DNA of 64,000 nucleotides from Macrobrachium rosenbergii (taxonomy: Eukaryota; Arthropoda; Malacostraca; Decapoda; Palaemonidae): NCBI RefSeq assembly GCF_040412425.1, contig NC_089762.1, forward strand, positions 25,110,391 through 25,174,390, written 5' to 3'. A program made the translations under genes and the position numbers. Positions 55,001 through 56,392 of this stretch are shown in pieces; the first letter of the stretch is position 1, and every line of letters starts with the position of its first letter. The notes below the pieces were generated by a model. It had not been told where the DNA came from. It searched no databases and worked only from the letters and a program-made list of their open reading frames with translations.

Positions 55001-56392
55001 GGTCTTGAAAAGCCTTTCACTCTGATGAGCATCCTGACAGTCTGAAGCCTGTCAGGGCAAGAGCGGATAGTCCTTGGTGAAAACTTCCGAAGTGAAGCTG
55101 TCTGAGAAGACCTGGTCTTTGCACAAGGAGCCTTGGGAAGTCTACTAACATTCTCAGAAGGTCTGGGAACCACTCTTTCAGAGGCCAGAACGAAACTACC
55201 AGTCACTGTTACGTTGTGATGGGTCTGGAATTTGTTCAGCACTTCCCTGACCAAGCTGAAAGGCAGGAATGCATAGAGTCTAAGTCTGACCAATTCTGAA
55301 GCAAGGTGTTTGTCACCCATGCCAAAGGGTCTGACCAGGAGAACAAAACAGAGGAAGGCGATCCAAGGTCCATTCTGTGGGAAGGACCTGTTTGCGACAG
55401 CTCAGTTCATCTGCCAACACGTTCAACTTTCCTTGTATGGACCGAGTGACGATCTTGGTTCAATTCTGCTCTGCCCAAAGAAGGAGGTCCTTTGTCACTT
55501 CGCAGAGGGAGAAGGAGTGAGTCCTGCCCTGCTTCCTTATGTAGGACAGAACAGTGGTGTTGTCCAAGTGGACCACCACTGTTTTGTTGGAAGTTCACGG
55601 TCGAGAATTGTAGGCCTAAATGGATTGCCTTCAATTCTCTGACGTTGATATGGAGGTTCTTGTTTCCTGGGACCACGTCCTATCCCTTTCAAGCTTATCC
55701 AAATGGACTTTCAAAACCTTCCATTTTCTATCATCCCAGTCCTTGCACTTGTTACATGTAAGATCTTTAGTACACACTTGCCCCGTACAATTAATACAAA
55801 TACAGTAGTATGAGAATGAGAATCATATGAAGCTTTCGTACGTCTTGTCTTGCAGCCTTCGCTACAATAATGAATACTGGAGGAACTAGAGTCCGACATA
55901 ATACAAGGTCTCAAAAACCTAAACTAAAGCTAATAAGCTCGAAGGCTACCAAAAGTAAGAGTATTTCACAAAATCCTGGAGAAATATCAACCAACAAGTA
56001 ACAAAAAGTAAAAATAAGCTGCTGCATACAACCAATGTTCAGTCAGAAGCCGGCAGAAACGAATTGAGCTCTTCAGCTGTGTTGTTCCCTGATAGTGGGC
56101 AGGGCTAGTCACCACACACAGACAATAGAACGCTACAGCGACTTTTAAAATTTAAGCTGCAGCTCAAGTCGAAACTATAGCTATGTATTACTTGGTAAGT
56201 TACTTATATGAAATCTTGTTTTCAGTACTAACGTAGAAAAGATACAGTCAACTTACCCACTCTGAGCCCTGATAACAGGTATAAATTTGTTTGCACTTTC
56301 ATTGTACACATAGTTCTTTTCAGGTCCCATTGGTCCTTTCTTCTCCTGGAAGAGTAAGGGTTCATCTTCTGGCATTATGAGTTTGGGCAAAT
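3982..56392 (-). CDS. RUSF1: RUSF1 homologue (DUF647 protein), gene span of ten recognised exons
   Basis: Split gene on the minus strand. Coding exons in transcription order: 56257-56392, 36927-37050, 29953-30113, 27053-27246, 18444-18562, 8267-8469, 7595-7728, 4606-4731, 4189-4321 and tentatively 3982-4061. Each has AG/GT borders and the phases join without conflict, giving about 470 codons, near the length of animal RUSF1. Family landmarks seen: FLPQGYPDSVSPDYL, a CNSKQWRLFAD block, VAGGSTRAA, and NMAEVSAKDGSQET. RUSF1 proteins are poorly characterised membrane-associated DUF647 proteins; plant relatives RUS1/RUS2 act in UV-B and auxin-related seedling responses. The animal function is not settled. 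The first coding exon and promoter upstream of 56392 were not identified. One exon has a one-base frameshift (27174-27180). Introns hold nearly all of the transposons listed here. Confidence 0.9.
4189..4321 (-). CDS. RUSF1: RUSF1 exon, penultimate
   Basis: Acceptor TTTCAG and donor AAG|GTGAGT. It encodes DFVLSSEHVAPTLTSSSSLR then EIISAVRLYSKKIYPDFLQHLKIKG. The final helix (YPDFLQHLK) resembles the FPKFLKGLQ stretch near the vertebrate C-terminus. Starts in phase 0 and leaves one base. Confidence 0.8.
4606..4731 (-). CDS. RUSF1: RUSF1 exon, C-terminal domain
   Basis: Acceptor TTGTAG and donor GAG|GTATGT; exactly 42 codons in phase 0. It encodes VIGDLSKRHLYIVYRKDISP then QEELEAFYIAYLSVLNYVHL, an alternating strand-helix pattern like the C-terminal part of RUSF1 where a small domain follows the DUF647 core. 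Supported mainly by exon structure, phase and position; sequence similarity here is weak. Confidence 0.8.
5182..5395. repeat. A1 terminal repeat (coding-3' ITR)
   Basis: Starts AAAATGACATT and contains TACTTACCAAGTAATTAC and the G-rich block GAGGGGAGGAGGGAGGG near its inner edge. Matches the equivalent ITR in A2, A3 and A7. Confidence 0.8.
5428..5513. repeat. A1 internal complementary region
   Basis: First half is the reverse complement of the outer tip of this ITR (ACTTGGTAAGTATA through AAAATGTCATTTT). The second half (ATATAAGTAACC...TACATAGCTG) is the complement of a right-hand tip like those in A2, A3 and A7. This is the DIRS ICR arrangement. Confidence 0.8.
6018..6885 (-). pseudogene. 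A1 tyrosine recombinase fragment
   Basis: YR of DIRS elements integrates the circular cDNA without target duplication. The open part (6393-6836) has the N-terminal STIKGYRALL motif, RHRGLDISLDQDLSELIKSF, and the Arg box TAKRVNEIQAL. A frameshift near 6390 separates it from the HxxR box, which is intact as HEIR at 6159-6170. The N-terminal SAM-like start is cut off at the element's break, so the gene is non-functional. Confidence 0.85.
6886..7594. other. RUSF1 intron sequence without recognised features
   Basis: AT-rich intron DNA between truncated A1 and exon 7595-7728. No ORF with a recognisable domain. Confidence 0.4.
7595..7728 (-). CDS. RUSF1: RUSF1 exon, linker after membrane region
   Basis: Acceptor TTTCAG and donor ATG|GTAAGT. 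It reads YFPFGFRLSLGCSFYEVIER then NMEKIDRGNYFTSTLEVFRQ, and joins the previous exon through a split Asp codon. It corresponds to the region after the PLW-GF segment in vertebrate RUSF1 (LGVPL followed by a helical stretch), with lower conservation than the core exons. Ends in phase 0. Confidence 0.85.
8267..8469 (-). CDS. RUSF1: RUSF1 exon, transmembrane segment and NYLAVRAV motif
   Basis: Acceptor TTTTAG and donor CAG|GTTAGT. It encodes FTWVTFVVCVFFHLLTNYLA, a hydrophobic helix followed by VRAVKMESLNRPRLLYIL, matching the YANYRAVRAL-MET-N-RL block of the family, then EPLFSGPAFIPG. Phase in 1 and out 1, consistent with both neighbours. DIRS copy A2 lies about 300 bp upstream. Confidence 0.93.
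8777..8980. repeat. A2 ITR, coding-3' side
   Basis: Inverted match to 14905-15108: shared pieces include TACTTACCAAGTAATTA, GGCAGCCTAAAAATT, AAGCCCCACCCA and AACCTAGCAGAGAGCTTCAA. Similar length (about 200 bp) on both sides. Confidence 0.85.
9015..9470. repeat. A2 ICR, interrupted by a MITE
   Basis: TGTAATTACTTGGTAAGTA (9015 on) continues after the MITE as TATATGAAACTTAA and then CATTTTCATATAAGTAACTT, ACCAAGTAATTGCATAGCTG. Halves are complementary to the left and right tips of the element. Confidence 0.85.
9035..9396. mobile_element. Tigger/pogo-like MITE with TA target duplication
   Basis: 362 bp with terminal inverted repeats CAGGCAGTCCCCAGTTTACG and its complement (GTAAACCGGGGACTGCCTG), flanked by TA on both sides (9033-9034, 9397-9398). 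Internal sequence repeats TTACGACG-like words and has no ORF. TIR style and TA duplication fit the Tc1/mariner superfamily, Tigger/pogo group; it would need a transposase in trans. It sits exactly inside the ICR of A2, so it arrived after A2. Confidence 0.85.
9563..9570 (-). promoter_or_regulatory. conserved splice-donor-like CAG|GTAAG in DIRS 3' region (A2 copy)
   Basis: Minus-strand CAGGTAAG between YR and ICR. The same octamer occurs at the equivalent place in A1 (5627-5634), A3 (19442-19449), B (30538-30545), C1 (39978-39985) and C2 (47132-47139); it is lost in A7. It is a consensus 5' splice site on the strand shared by the element and RUSF1. Use in splicing is inferred, not shown. Confidence 0.5.
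9803..10820 (-). pseudogene. A2 tyrosine recombinase, defective
   Basis: DIRS YR in three frames. N-terminal part (10538-10820) has ARCRHQSSS and STIKGYRPMLSS. The middle (10152-10385) carries the Arg box as TAKCISKLQ, with Cys replacing the catalytic Arg (codon 10368-10370). The C-terminal part (9803-10111) has AHKVQAVATS, where HxxR has become HxxQ (10034-10036), then FAAHYLKEVETVFENC with the nucleophile Tyr in HYL. Two of the catalytic residues are lost, and frameshifts separate the parts. Confidence 0.88.
10817..12434 (-). pseudogene. A2 reverse transcriptase-RNase H with catalytic core deleted
   Basis: N-terminal RT piece (12308-12434) keeps VGARLLHFWEEW; the fingers piece (about 12100-12270) has LSGGWRTVLDVSTLN and NMETNHS. 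Sequence then jumps to WLLCSLLKEKCMEDLKKTLL: about 255 bp present in A3, including the YxDD motif, are missing near 12104. The long open frame 11143-12087 covers the RT thumb, RNase H (LDLYSDALDLSWGALLG, HVDNTTSLSYIHKQGGTHS) and the EWTLDPLVC-LW-LWG-PTVDLFA region. The shift into 10817-11221 continues the linker to YR (AFLPFGMIREVINKFSSH). Confidence 0.88.
12308..14746 (-). pseudogene. A2 gag-like ORF, broken
   Basis: Starts MSDYCSCSICYCSDG at 14746 and carries a Cys/His-rich finger region (CVKCRGQ), but a TAG at 14633-14635 interrupts it before NRESTCIECQDWD. Then a basic KREKKRKAASRAKSR stretch, a long Pro/Ser-rich low-complexity section with 24-27 bp repeats (about 13560-13720), and the conserved C-terminal block FSFLDWTVGALTKKIKDCPD (in 12820-13353). 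Several frame changes. Likely nucleic-acid-binding structural protein of the retroelement. Confidence 0.75.
14905..15108. repeat. A2 ITR, coding-5' side
   Basis: Inverted copy of 8777-8980. Near its tip, ACTTGGTAAGTTAACTACTT is followed by a second TACTTGGTAAGTTACTT, a small local duplication of the tip motif. Confidence 0.85.
15430..16560 (-). pseudogene. older diverged DIRS-like relic (RNase H end to YR start)
   Basis: Minus-strand pieces in shifting frames follow the order of the intact elements: RWSLHPWICKVLW and LIDLFTTKHNSKFPP (16400-16530, compare EWTLDPLVC-LW and DLFAT), then LDGLEVYSFPLMCIIRVVMD (about 16300-16350, compare LEVYAFPPFKMVREVLNKF), a linker, and DLLNLLRELIGNCTTLKG (about 15450-15510, compare the FLLYL-STIKG start of YR). 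It is much more diverged than families A-C and has no visible ITRs. Confidence 0.5.
16531..18284. repeat. tandem duplication of a 0.9-kb intron segment
   Basis: Unit 1 is 16531-17430 and unit 2 is 17430-18284; both begin AAGGCTGCACACTAGAAGTC and end TTTAAACAAATACAT. They are nearly identical over about 850 bp, differing by a few short indels (for example about 20 bp near 16640 versus 17510, and GCTGGCTAAG versus TACATAAG near the end). No ORF. Located in the RUSF1 intron just downstream of exon 18444-18562. Confidence 0.92.
18444..18562 (-). CDS. RUSF1: RUSF1 exon with NMAEVSAKDGSQET signature
   Basis: Acceptor CCATAG and donor CT|GTAAGG. It encodes ARSDNMAEVSAKDGSQETMV and continues NLAALITNITILPFVMSSPL. 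The ARxxNMADVSAKDGSQET block is almost invariant in RUSF1 proteins and makes this the firmest exon. It starts in phase 0 directly after YHQ of the previous exon. A family A DIRS begins 446 bp upstream (from 19008), and a tandem duplication ends 160 bp downstream. Confidence 0.95.
19008..19205. repeat. A3 ITR, coding-3' side
   Basis: Inverted match to 25461-25637 (shared AGTAGCGCTAC, GGGTAAGAGAGGAAC, AGCTTAGCAAACGAG). The tip donor motif here is TACTTTCC rather than TACTTACC. Confidence 0.88.
19243..19333. repeat. A3 ICR
   Basis: TGTAATTACTTGGTAAGTAT...AAAATGTCATTTTT is complementary to the left tip. AATTAGGTACTTACCAAGTA...GGCTG is complementary to the right tip. The junction falls in the A/T run. 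Confidence 0.88.
19811..20986 (-). pseudogene. A3 tyrosine recombinase
   Basis: N-terminal linker (20702-20986) with NAIARCRRLSSSKVYQAKW, then open frame 19811-20701 of about 296 codons: IGDFLLYLKS, TSTIKGYKTMLSSVFRHRGL, Arg box TTKRVSELHTL, CSFTLGFLAKNE, PVRALRYYL, and HxxR as KAHEVRAV. After HxxR the frame slips (PRPWLLG instead of ATSLA) so the C-terminal nucleophile Tyr region is out of frame at about 19870-19940. Otherwise the best YR in the window. Confidence 0.88.
20958..22754 (-). pseudogene. A3 reverse transcriptase-RNase H, active sites altered
   Basis: Open frame 20958-22394 covers RT palm to the RNase H downstream region; N-terminal parts (VGAELLHFWERW, VKEAVRLVEDTSSPGFYN) lie in 22416-22754. 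Seen: RPVLDVSALN, MISIDMKDAYFHVPIH, RALCFGLSTAPQVFTRVL, then LYPNDWLV where family members have YLDDWL; so YxDD is YPND (22062-22073). RNase H (another frame, 21254-21808): YSDTIDLGWGAVLG is kept, but HLYNTTALSYIRKQGGTHS has Tyr for the usual Asp. Then EWTLDPLVCMELWKLWGRP and VYAFPPFKMVREVLNKF lead to YR. Confidence 0.9.
22696..25266 (-). pseudogene. A3 gag-like ORF, broken by frameshifts
   Basis: Starts MSDSGSQSVRYCSKGCNM at 25266. The first 70 residues form a Cys/His cluster (CSKGC, YDPHTLCTSCRGQICS, LTCNEC) that looks like a treble-clef or paired zinc finger, followed by basic LDRDQKRKAAARANSKK. The long middle (23523-24599) is Ser/Pro/Ala-rich with a roughly 24-27 bp coding repeat (23870-24120). 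The conserved C-terminal block VLSFLDWAVGALAPKVKKC is in 22829-23530. Four frame changes separate these parts. Confidence 0.8.
25461..25637. repeat. A3 ITR, coding-5' side
   Basis: Inverted copy of 19008-19205; ends AATTACTTGGTAAGTAGCTT followed by ATATAAAAATT. Confidence 0.88.
25638..27052. other. RUSF1 intron without recognised elements
   Basis: AT-rich sequence. A minus-strand open frame of 64 codons (25950-26144, with IAIDGAKITLPELKTWVAEN) has no domain I can name; it may be a piece of an old transposase. No RNA gene or clear repeat seen. Confidence 0.35.
27053..27246 (-). CDS. RUSF1: RUSF1 exon with a one-base homopolymer frameshift
   Basis: The exon starts with the family motif LDCNSKQWRLFADVANDLSH, then hits a run of seven T (minus strand; A7 at 27174-27180). 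After it the correct RUSF1 reading (KLLAPILPVPFLAVM, then SLVGVAGGSTRAAFSYHQ) continues in another frame. Removing one T restores both the frame and phase 0 at the donor CAG|GTAAGG. The exon is 194 bp and should be 193 for the phases to match. This is either an assembly/sequencing error or a real disabling indel. Confidence 0.9.
27670..27947 (-). mobile_element. tRNA-derived SINE with 17-bp target duplication
   Basis: The minus strand begins near 27947 with a tRNA-like head: A-box-like GAGCCGGTAGAGC and B box GGTTCGAGTCT, then a body (GAGTTGGAGGAATTTATTTC, TGTGGTTCGGATTCC, CCAATTGGTTCTTAGCCACG). Perfect 17-bp direct repeats TATTACTTCTAATAAAA flank it at 27653-27669 and 27948-27964. The structure is that of a Pol III SINE; this head is familiar from decapod genomes. 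Lies in the RUSF1 intron, same strand as the gene. Confidence 0.9.
27965..28020. repeat. 28-bp perfect tandem duplication next to the SINE
   Basis: ACACAAACCATTTCC...GTAGGAG occurs twice without change (27965-27992, 27993-28020), directly abutting the SINE's target duplication. Confidence 0.95.
28340..29825 (+). mobile_element. RTE-like LINE fragment, 5'-truncated
   Basis: Plus-strand (antisense to RUSF1) reverse transcriptase in frames broken by indels. N-terminal RT: VTKEMIKALGNLGKEWVHTL, NYRGIKLLEHVFKILERIVE (28350-28633). Middle: FVDLEKAYDRVPRR (about 28755-28795, other frame). Open frame 28923-29486: EGGLHQGSALS, catalytic FADD at 29034-29045, KGFKVNIGKTELM, YLGSIITEEGG, VLLYGAETWALKR. 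C-terminal 29538-29810: ACLRYYGHVIRRE, RWMDVVRTIWVRW. No endonuclease domain, as expected from 5' truncation during insertion. A 32-bp duplication (28651-28714) adds a frameshift. Confidence 0.85.
28651..28714. repeat. 32-bp tandem duplication inside the RTE-like RT
   Basis: GATGCTGTTTTTATAGTAAG... repeats exactly (28651-28682 and 28683-28714). As 32 is not a multiple of three, it shifts the RT frame. Confidence 0.95.
29953..30113 (-). CDS. RUSF1: RUSF1 exon, glycine/alanine-rich membrane-like segment
   Basis: Acceptor TTCCAG and donor GG|GTACGT. It encodes AYCSSIAGALSLKAALTGLG, then GEASATSLAATITWLLKDG and ends IVFAYMRG. This small-residue-rich block with W-L-x-K-D-G-x-G-M-I is conserved in DUF647 proteins and is likely membrane-associated. 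Family B DIRS begins only 15 bp upstream of the acceptor (30129 on), so the branch point and polypyrimidine tract of this exon must lie within the element's ITR or in the few bases between. Confidence 0.92.
30129..30325. repeat. B ITR, coding-3' side
   Basis: Inverted match to 36181-36345 (CTCCGAAGTCCGACAGAATTTC, GGCCAGGTGGTTAGTACCCA, CAGGAACCATTCC). Tip motif is TACTTACCTGGCAGATATAT. Confidence 0.9.
30364..30460. repeat. B ICR
   Basis: CTGCCAGGTAAGTATGAACA...AAAATATCAT is complementary to the left tip; TTTGTTCATGAGACTTACCT...ATAGCTG is complementary to the right tip. Confidence 0.9.
30760..31654 (-). pseudogene. B tyrosine recombinase, broken
   Basis: The C-terminal half is open at 30760-30972: NALTFFLRSTFREAHS, then LKVKAHLVRAIATSVAFQKN, with the HxxR box as HLVR. 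The N-terminal half (31000-31654) is shifted repeatedly but shows matching order (STIKG near 31470, LFAKNENP-like near 31130). The catalytic Arg box lies around 31210 in a damaged stretch (CTAACTCTTCGTTGTCGCCA). Non-functional as it stands. Confidence 0.75.
31683..33509 (-). pseudogene. B reverse transcriptase-RNase H with intact YLDD
   Basis: RT open frame 32583-33140: SRWNLQDTFFHIPIHPQSRK, RALCFGISTAPIIF, SLYLDDWLIRAS; catalytic YLDD at 32925-32936. The upstream DxxD-type motif is altered (LQDTFF where relatives have (D/N)LQDAYF). RNase H is split: CQAPGGEQVSWHINLKEFGA and VNSDNTTALAYLKKQGGTHS in 32204-32428; EDLLSRQRHLPTEWTLHEEV in 31847-32188; LYAFPPFKILG follows. Family-typical N-terminal region VGARLLLFC is in 33464-33931. 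At least four frame breaks. Confidence 0.85.
33464..35980 (-). pseudogene. B gag-like ORF, strongly broken
   Basis: The conserved C-terminal block is visible as FYFLDWCLGTLDVKIEV (33868-34080). Upstream is a low-complexity, basic/acidic section with a duplicated unit (34698-34976). The N-terminal Cys cluster survives only as CVNECKVRLPKTLVDPLC and DRCKECETLPDAS in different frames (about 35860-35960). Confidence 0.6.
34698..34976. repeat. duplicated gag segment in B, period about 196 bp
   Basis: Two copies (about 34698-34780 and 34894-34976) share GAGGAGCGTCCTGATGAGCA and CGTCCAGGATAGCTGCTTGC with small indels; the intervening bases include partial copies (GTCCTGATGAGCGCC). Confidence 0.8.
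36181..36345. repeat. B ITR, coding-5' side
   Basis: Inverted copy of 30129-30325; ends CTGACAGGTAAGTCTCATGA followed by ACAAAA. Confidence 0.9.
36927..37050 (-). CDS. RUSF1: RUSF1 exon, start of DUF647 core
   Basis: Acceptor ATCAG and donor CAG|GTAAAT. It encodes ADLVTPWENAKSWIREAF followed by LPQGYPDSVSPDYLHYQFWD, the most recognisable signature of the family (FLPQG-PDSV-DYLPYQ-WD in vertebrates). Length 124 bp: one base completes the previous split codon and the exon ends in phase 0. The preceding intron, between 37051 and 56256, carries three DIRS elements. Confidence 0.92.
37051..39556. other. long AT-rich RUSF1 intron segment
   Basis: No recognisable coding or element sequence. It contains a short perfect hairpin at 38552-38582 (13-bp arms AGGTATTCTGTAG, 5-nt loop), noted separately. 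Confidence 0.4.
38552..38582. repeat. 13-bp perfect hairpin
   Basis: AGGTATTCTGTAG, loop CTTCT, then CTACAGAATACCT. Too short to be a typical microRNA precursor; possibly a solitary inverted repeat. Confidence 0.6.
39557..39752. repeat. C1 ITR, coding-3' side
   Basis: Inverted match to 45996-46160 (GAAATTCAAATTTCGCGGCA, GACAGGTAGGTCAGGTGATC, CCGCCGCTGGGTGGCGGGAA). Tip motif TACTTACCCGGCAGATATAT. Confidence 0.92.
39793..39889. repeat. C1 ICR
   Basis: CGTATATCTGCCGGGTAAGT...AAAATATCATTTTT complements the left tip; GTACATGAAACTTACCCGTC...CTTAGCTG complements the right tip. Confidence 0.92.
40075..40218. repeat. three tandem repeats in the 3' region of C1
   Basis: Three copies, period 55-60 bp, of GGATCATATCAATGGGG...CCACTTACATGACAGAGCC. 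Homologous to 47225-47362 in C2, so it is a family C trait. It lies between the YR stop and the ICR. Confidence 0.88.
40372..41460 (-). pseudogene. C1 tyrosine recombinase, frameshifted
   Basis: The C-terminal frame (40372-40578) reads AIATSLAFHKSWSLQ and SVFASHYLRDVSVTYEKC, containing the putative nucleophile Tyr in HYL, and stops after AEANPI. HEVR occurs just upstream in a shifted frame (about 40565-40590). The middle (40640-40936) has ICSFQPLFLAKNENPSKPWP and CPVRSLKHYLERK. The N-terminal portion (41000-41300) is in other frames. The Arg box near 40955 has lost a base (CTCTTTTGCAGAAGC). Confidence 0.82.
41445..43237 (-). pseudogene. C1 reverse transcriptase-RNase H with intact YLDD
   Basis: RT: DWMVSLDLQDAYFHVPIHPS in 42476-43237; FSSGLFAWTFHSSPSVHDHS (shifted) and GVRISLYLDDWLIRSSSKNR in 42433-42816, with YLDD at 42687-42698. 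Later KSQMIPQQEIVYLGIRMDSR. RNase H: LVLFSDASESGWGATLGSEE (41781-42560) and LVNSDNTTALAYIRKQEG (41672-42109), then ADLLSRKDQVLPTEWSLHQE. At least four frame breaks, but RT and RNase H catalytic residues remain. Confidence 0.88.
43111..45826 (-). pseudogene. C1 gag-like ORF with RS-rich minisatellite
   Basis: A start codon at 45826 begins MSDQSVAP. The finger region near 45660-45770 (CRENECSFENTCVECENL-type) is shifted. Open frame 43111-44037 holds the conserved block LEVFNFMDWSLGALAKR and VGARLLKFAKPGHKRG, the lead-in to RT. Between them, 44580-44815 is an 18-bp minisatellite that reads (RRSSPG)n in one minus frame. Confidence 0.75.
44580..44815. repeat. 18-bp coding minisatellite in C1 gag
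   Basis: More than ten units of GAGCGCCTACCAGGAGAG with single-base variants and a few shortened units. On the coding strand it encodes RRSSPG/D repeats resembling SR-protein low-complexity domains. C2 has a less expanded version (51460-51800). Confidence 0.9.
45996..46160. repeat. C1 ITR, coding-5' side
   Basis: Inverted copy of 39557-39752; ends ATCTGACGGGTAAGTTTCAT then GTACAAAAAA. Confidence 0.92.
46717..46912. repeat. C2 ITR, coding-3' side
   Basis: Inverted match to 53010-53184 (AATTTCAAAACTCGCGGCAC, GGTAGGTCAGGTGATCAACC). Compared with C1, part of the CCGCCGCTGGGTGGCGGG palindrome is deleted near 46858. Confidence 0.92.
46946..47043. repeat. C2 ICR
   Basis: CGTATATATCTGCCGGGTAA...AAAATATCATTTTT complements the left tip; TGTACATGCAACTTACCCGT...TTAGCTG matches the complement of this copy's own right tip exactly (TTGCATGTACAAAAA). 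Confidence 0.92.
47225..47362. repeat. three tandem repeats in the 3' region of C2
   Basis: Copies of GGATCGTGCCAATGGGGATG...ACATGGCCGAGCC with about 50-bp spacing, homologous to 40075-40218 in C1. Confidence 0.85.
47520..48620 (-). pseudogene. C2 tyrosine recombinase, frameshifted after the N-terminal domain
   Basis: The N-terminal SAM-like domain (VTNIADFFIFLREHCNLAVS, TIKG) is the end of the long frame 48286-49596. The catalytic part is in other frames: Arg box near 48120 (SAKRISEIQAL-like), NALSFLLRTSSRKRISH near 47800, and HxxR about 47745 disturbed by an extra base. The C-terminus ends near the VLGQG sequence at about 47560. Non-functional without repair. Confidence 0.8.
48500..50450 (-). 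pseudogene. C2 reverse transcriptase-RNase H, catalytic motifs intact
   Basis: RT: KTKFKMETTSSVLAALRPGD (49986-50450), SGKVFQFRSLCFG and GVRISMYLDDWLIRAQSKDS (49286-50092), YLDD at 49850-49861, LVNLQKSQVVPQQSIVYLG. One frameshift near 49600 leads into 48286-49596: MSLLGTISSLEQFVSLGKLH, RNase H LVLFSDASESGWGATLG. A local double shift places QVNSDNTTALAYIRKQGGTH in 49044-49289. Then RNVRADLLSRKDQVLPTEWT, NIDLFATHWNARLE, and GYAFPPFKILGEVVRKF. This is the least damaged polymerase in the window. Confidence 0.9.
50153..52848 (-). pseudogene. C2 gag-like ORF, broken
   Basis: Starts MSDVNVSPVFRVCARQECKV at 52848, continues to a Cys/His cluster (SHCMYEV, FLDNRCKECEKLSDQEWKVL in 52205-52732), then a basic RS-rich tail (KASSRSSSRSRS). 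Middle 51476-51766 is RS/SP-rich (SSRRSSSERSASPSRR). The conserved block is split (VFNFMDWSL near 50950) and the RT lead-in region is in 50153-50869. Confidence 0.75.
53010..53184. repeat. C2 ITR, coding-5' side
   Basis: Inverted copy of 46717-46912; ends ATCTGACGGGTAAGTTGCAT then GTACAAAAA. Confidence 0.92.
53207..53405. repeat. A7 ITR, coding-3' side
   Basis: Inverted match to 56040-56213 (TAGCTATAGTTTC, GCTTAAATTTTAAAA, GTGACTAGCCC, AGGGAACAACA). Tip motif decayed to TTTACCATGTAATTAC. Confidence 0.88.
53448..53536. repeat. A7 ICR
   Basis: TGTAACTACTTGGTAAGCAT...TTATCATGAAAATAACATTTT complements the left tip; AAATAAGTAAATTACCAAGT...TAGCTG complements the right tip. Confidence 0.88.
54000..55100 (-). 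pseudogene. A7 tyrosine recombinase, catalytic Arg lost
   Basis: The N-terminal domain (54619-55320) has EAIARCRHQSSCRAYQAKWM, ILDFLLYL and STIRGYRAMLSSVFRHRGMD. The catalytic frame 54239-54583 reads TAKCISELQAIDKR, with Cys for the catalytic Arg (codon 54566-54568) as in A2, then CSFTLGFLAKNE. A 22-bp local duplication (ACGACAATGTGTTC) near 54250-54280 breaks the frame before HxxR (AHEITA near 54165, Arg also altered). Non-functional. Confidence 0.85.
55080..55676 (-). pseudogene. A7 RNase H remnant
   Basis: Frame 55407-55676: NLHINVRELKAIHLGLQF, then a shift and the VDNTTVLSYIRKQGRTHS-like stretch (about 55505-55580), QSIQGKLNVLADELS (about 55400-55440), and ENGPWIAFLCFVL toward the YR linker. 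Polymerase domain is absent because of the internal deletion. Confidence 0.75.
55680..55899 (-). pseudogene. A7 gag-like N-terminal zinc-finger fragment
   Basis: Starts MSDSSSSSIHYCSEGCKTRR at 55899, with YDSHSH, CINCTGQVC and LTCNKCKDWD (shifting once), then KWKVLKVHLDKLERD, matching the first 70 residues of A3 gag. It is cut by the deletion junction near 55677. Confidence 0.8.
56040..56213. repeat. A7 ITR, coding-5' side
   Basis: Inverted copy of 53207-53405; ends TATTACTTGGTAAGTTACTT then ATATGAAA. Confidence 0.88.
56257..56392 (-). CDS. RUSF1: RUSF1 exon, N-terminal region
   Basis: Acceptor TTTCAG ends at 56393 and donor GG|GTAAGT starts at 56256. It encodes about 45 residues, beginning LPKLIMPEDEPLL and ending VIRAQSG, an acidic leader before the conserved DUF647 core. 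It enters with two bases of a split codon and leaves with GG, which joins the next exon to give Gly-Ala-Asp-Leu. At least one short upstream exon must supply the start codon unless the internal ATG in LIMPED is used. The A7 transposon ends only about 43 bp downstream of the donor (minus strand). Confidence 0.75.

Larger units (their letters stand above)
53207..56213 (-). mobile_element. DIRS-like element A7, internally deleted derivative
   Basis: Family A copy with both ITRs (53207-53405, 56040-56213) and ICR (53448-53536) but only 3.0 kb long, versus 6.3-6.6 kb for A2 and A3. YR and part of RNase H are present; at about 55677 the sequence jumps from RNase H (NLHINVRELKAIHLGLQ) to the N-terminal gag region (KLDKLER-type, minus frame). 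RT and most of gag are missing. It lies 22 bp from C2 and 43 bp from a RUSF1 exon. Confidence 0.9.
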
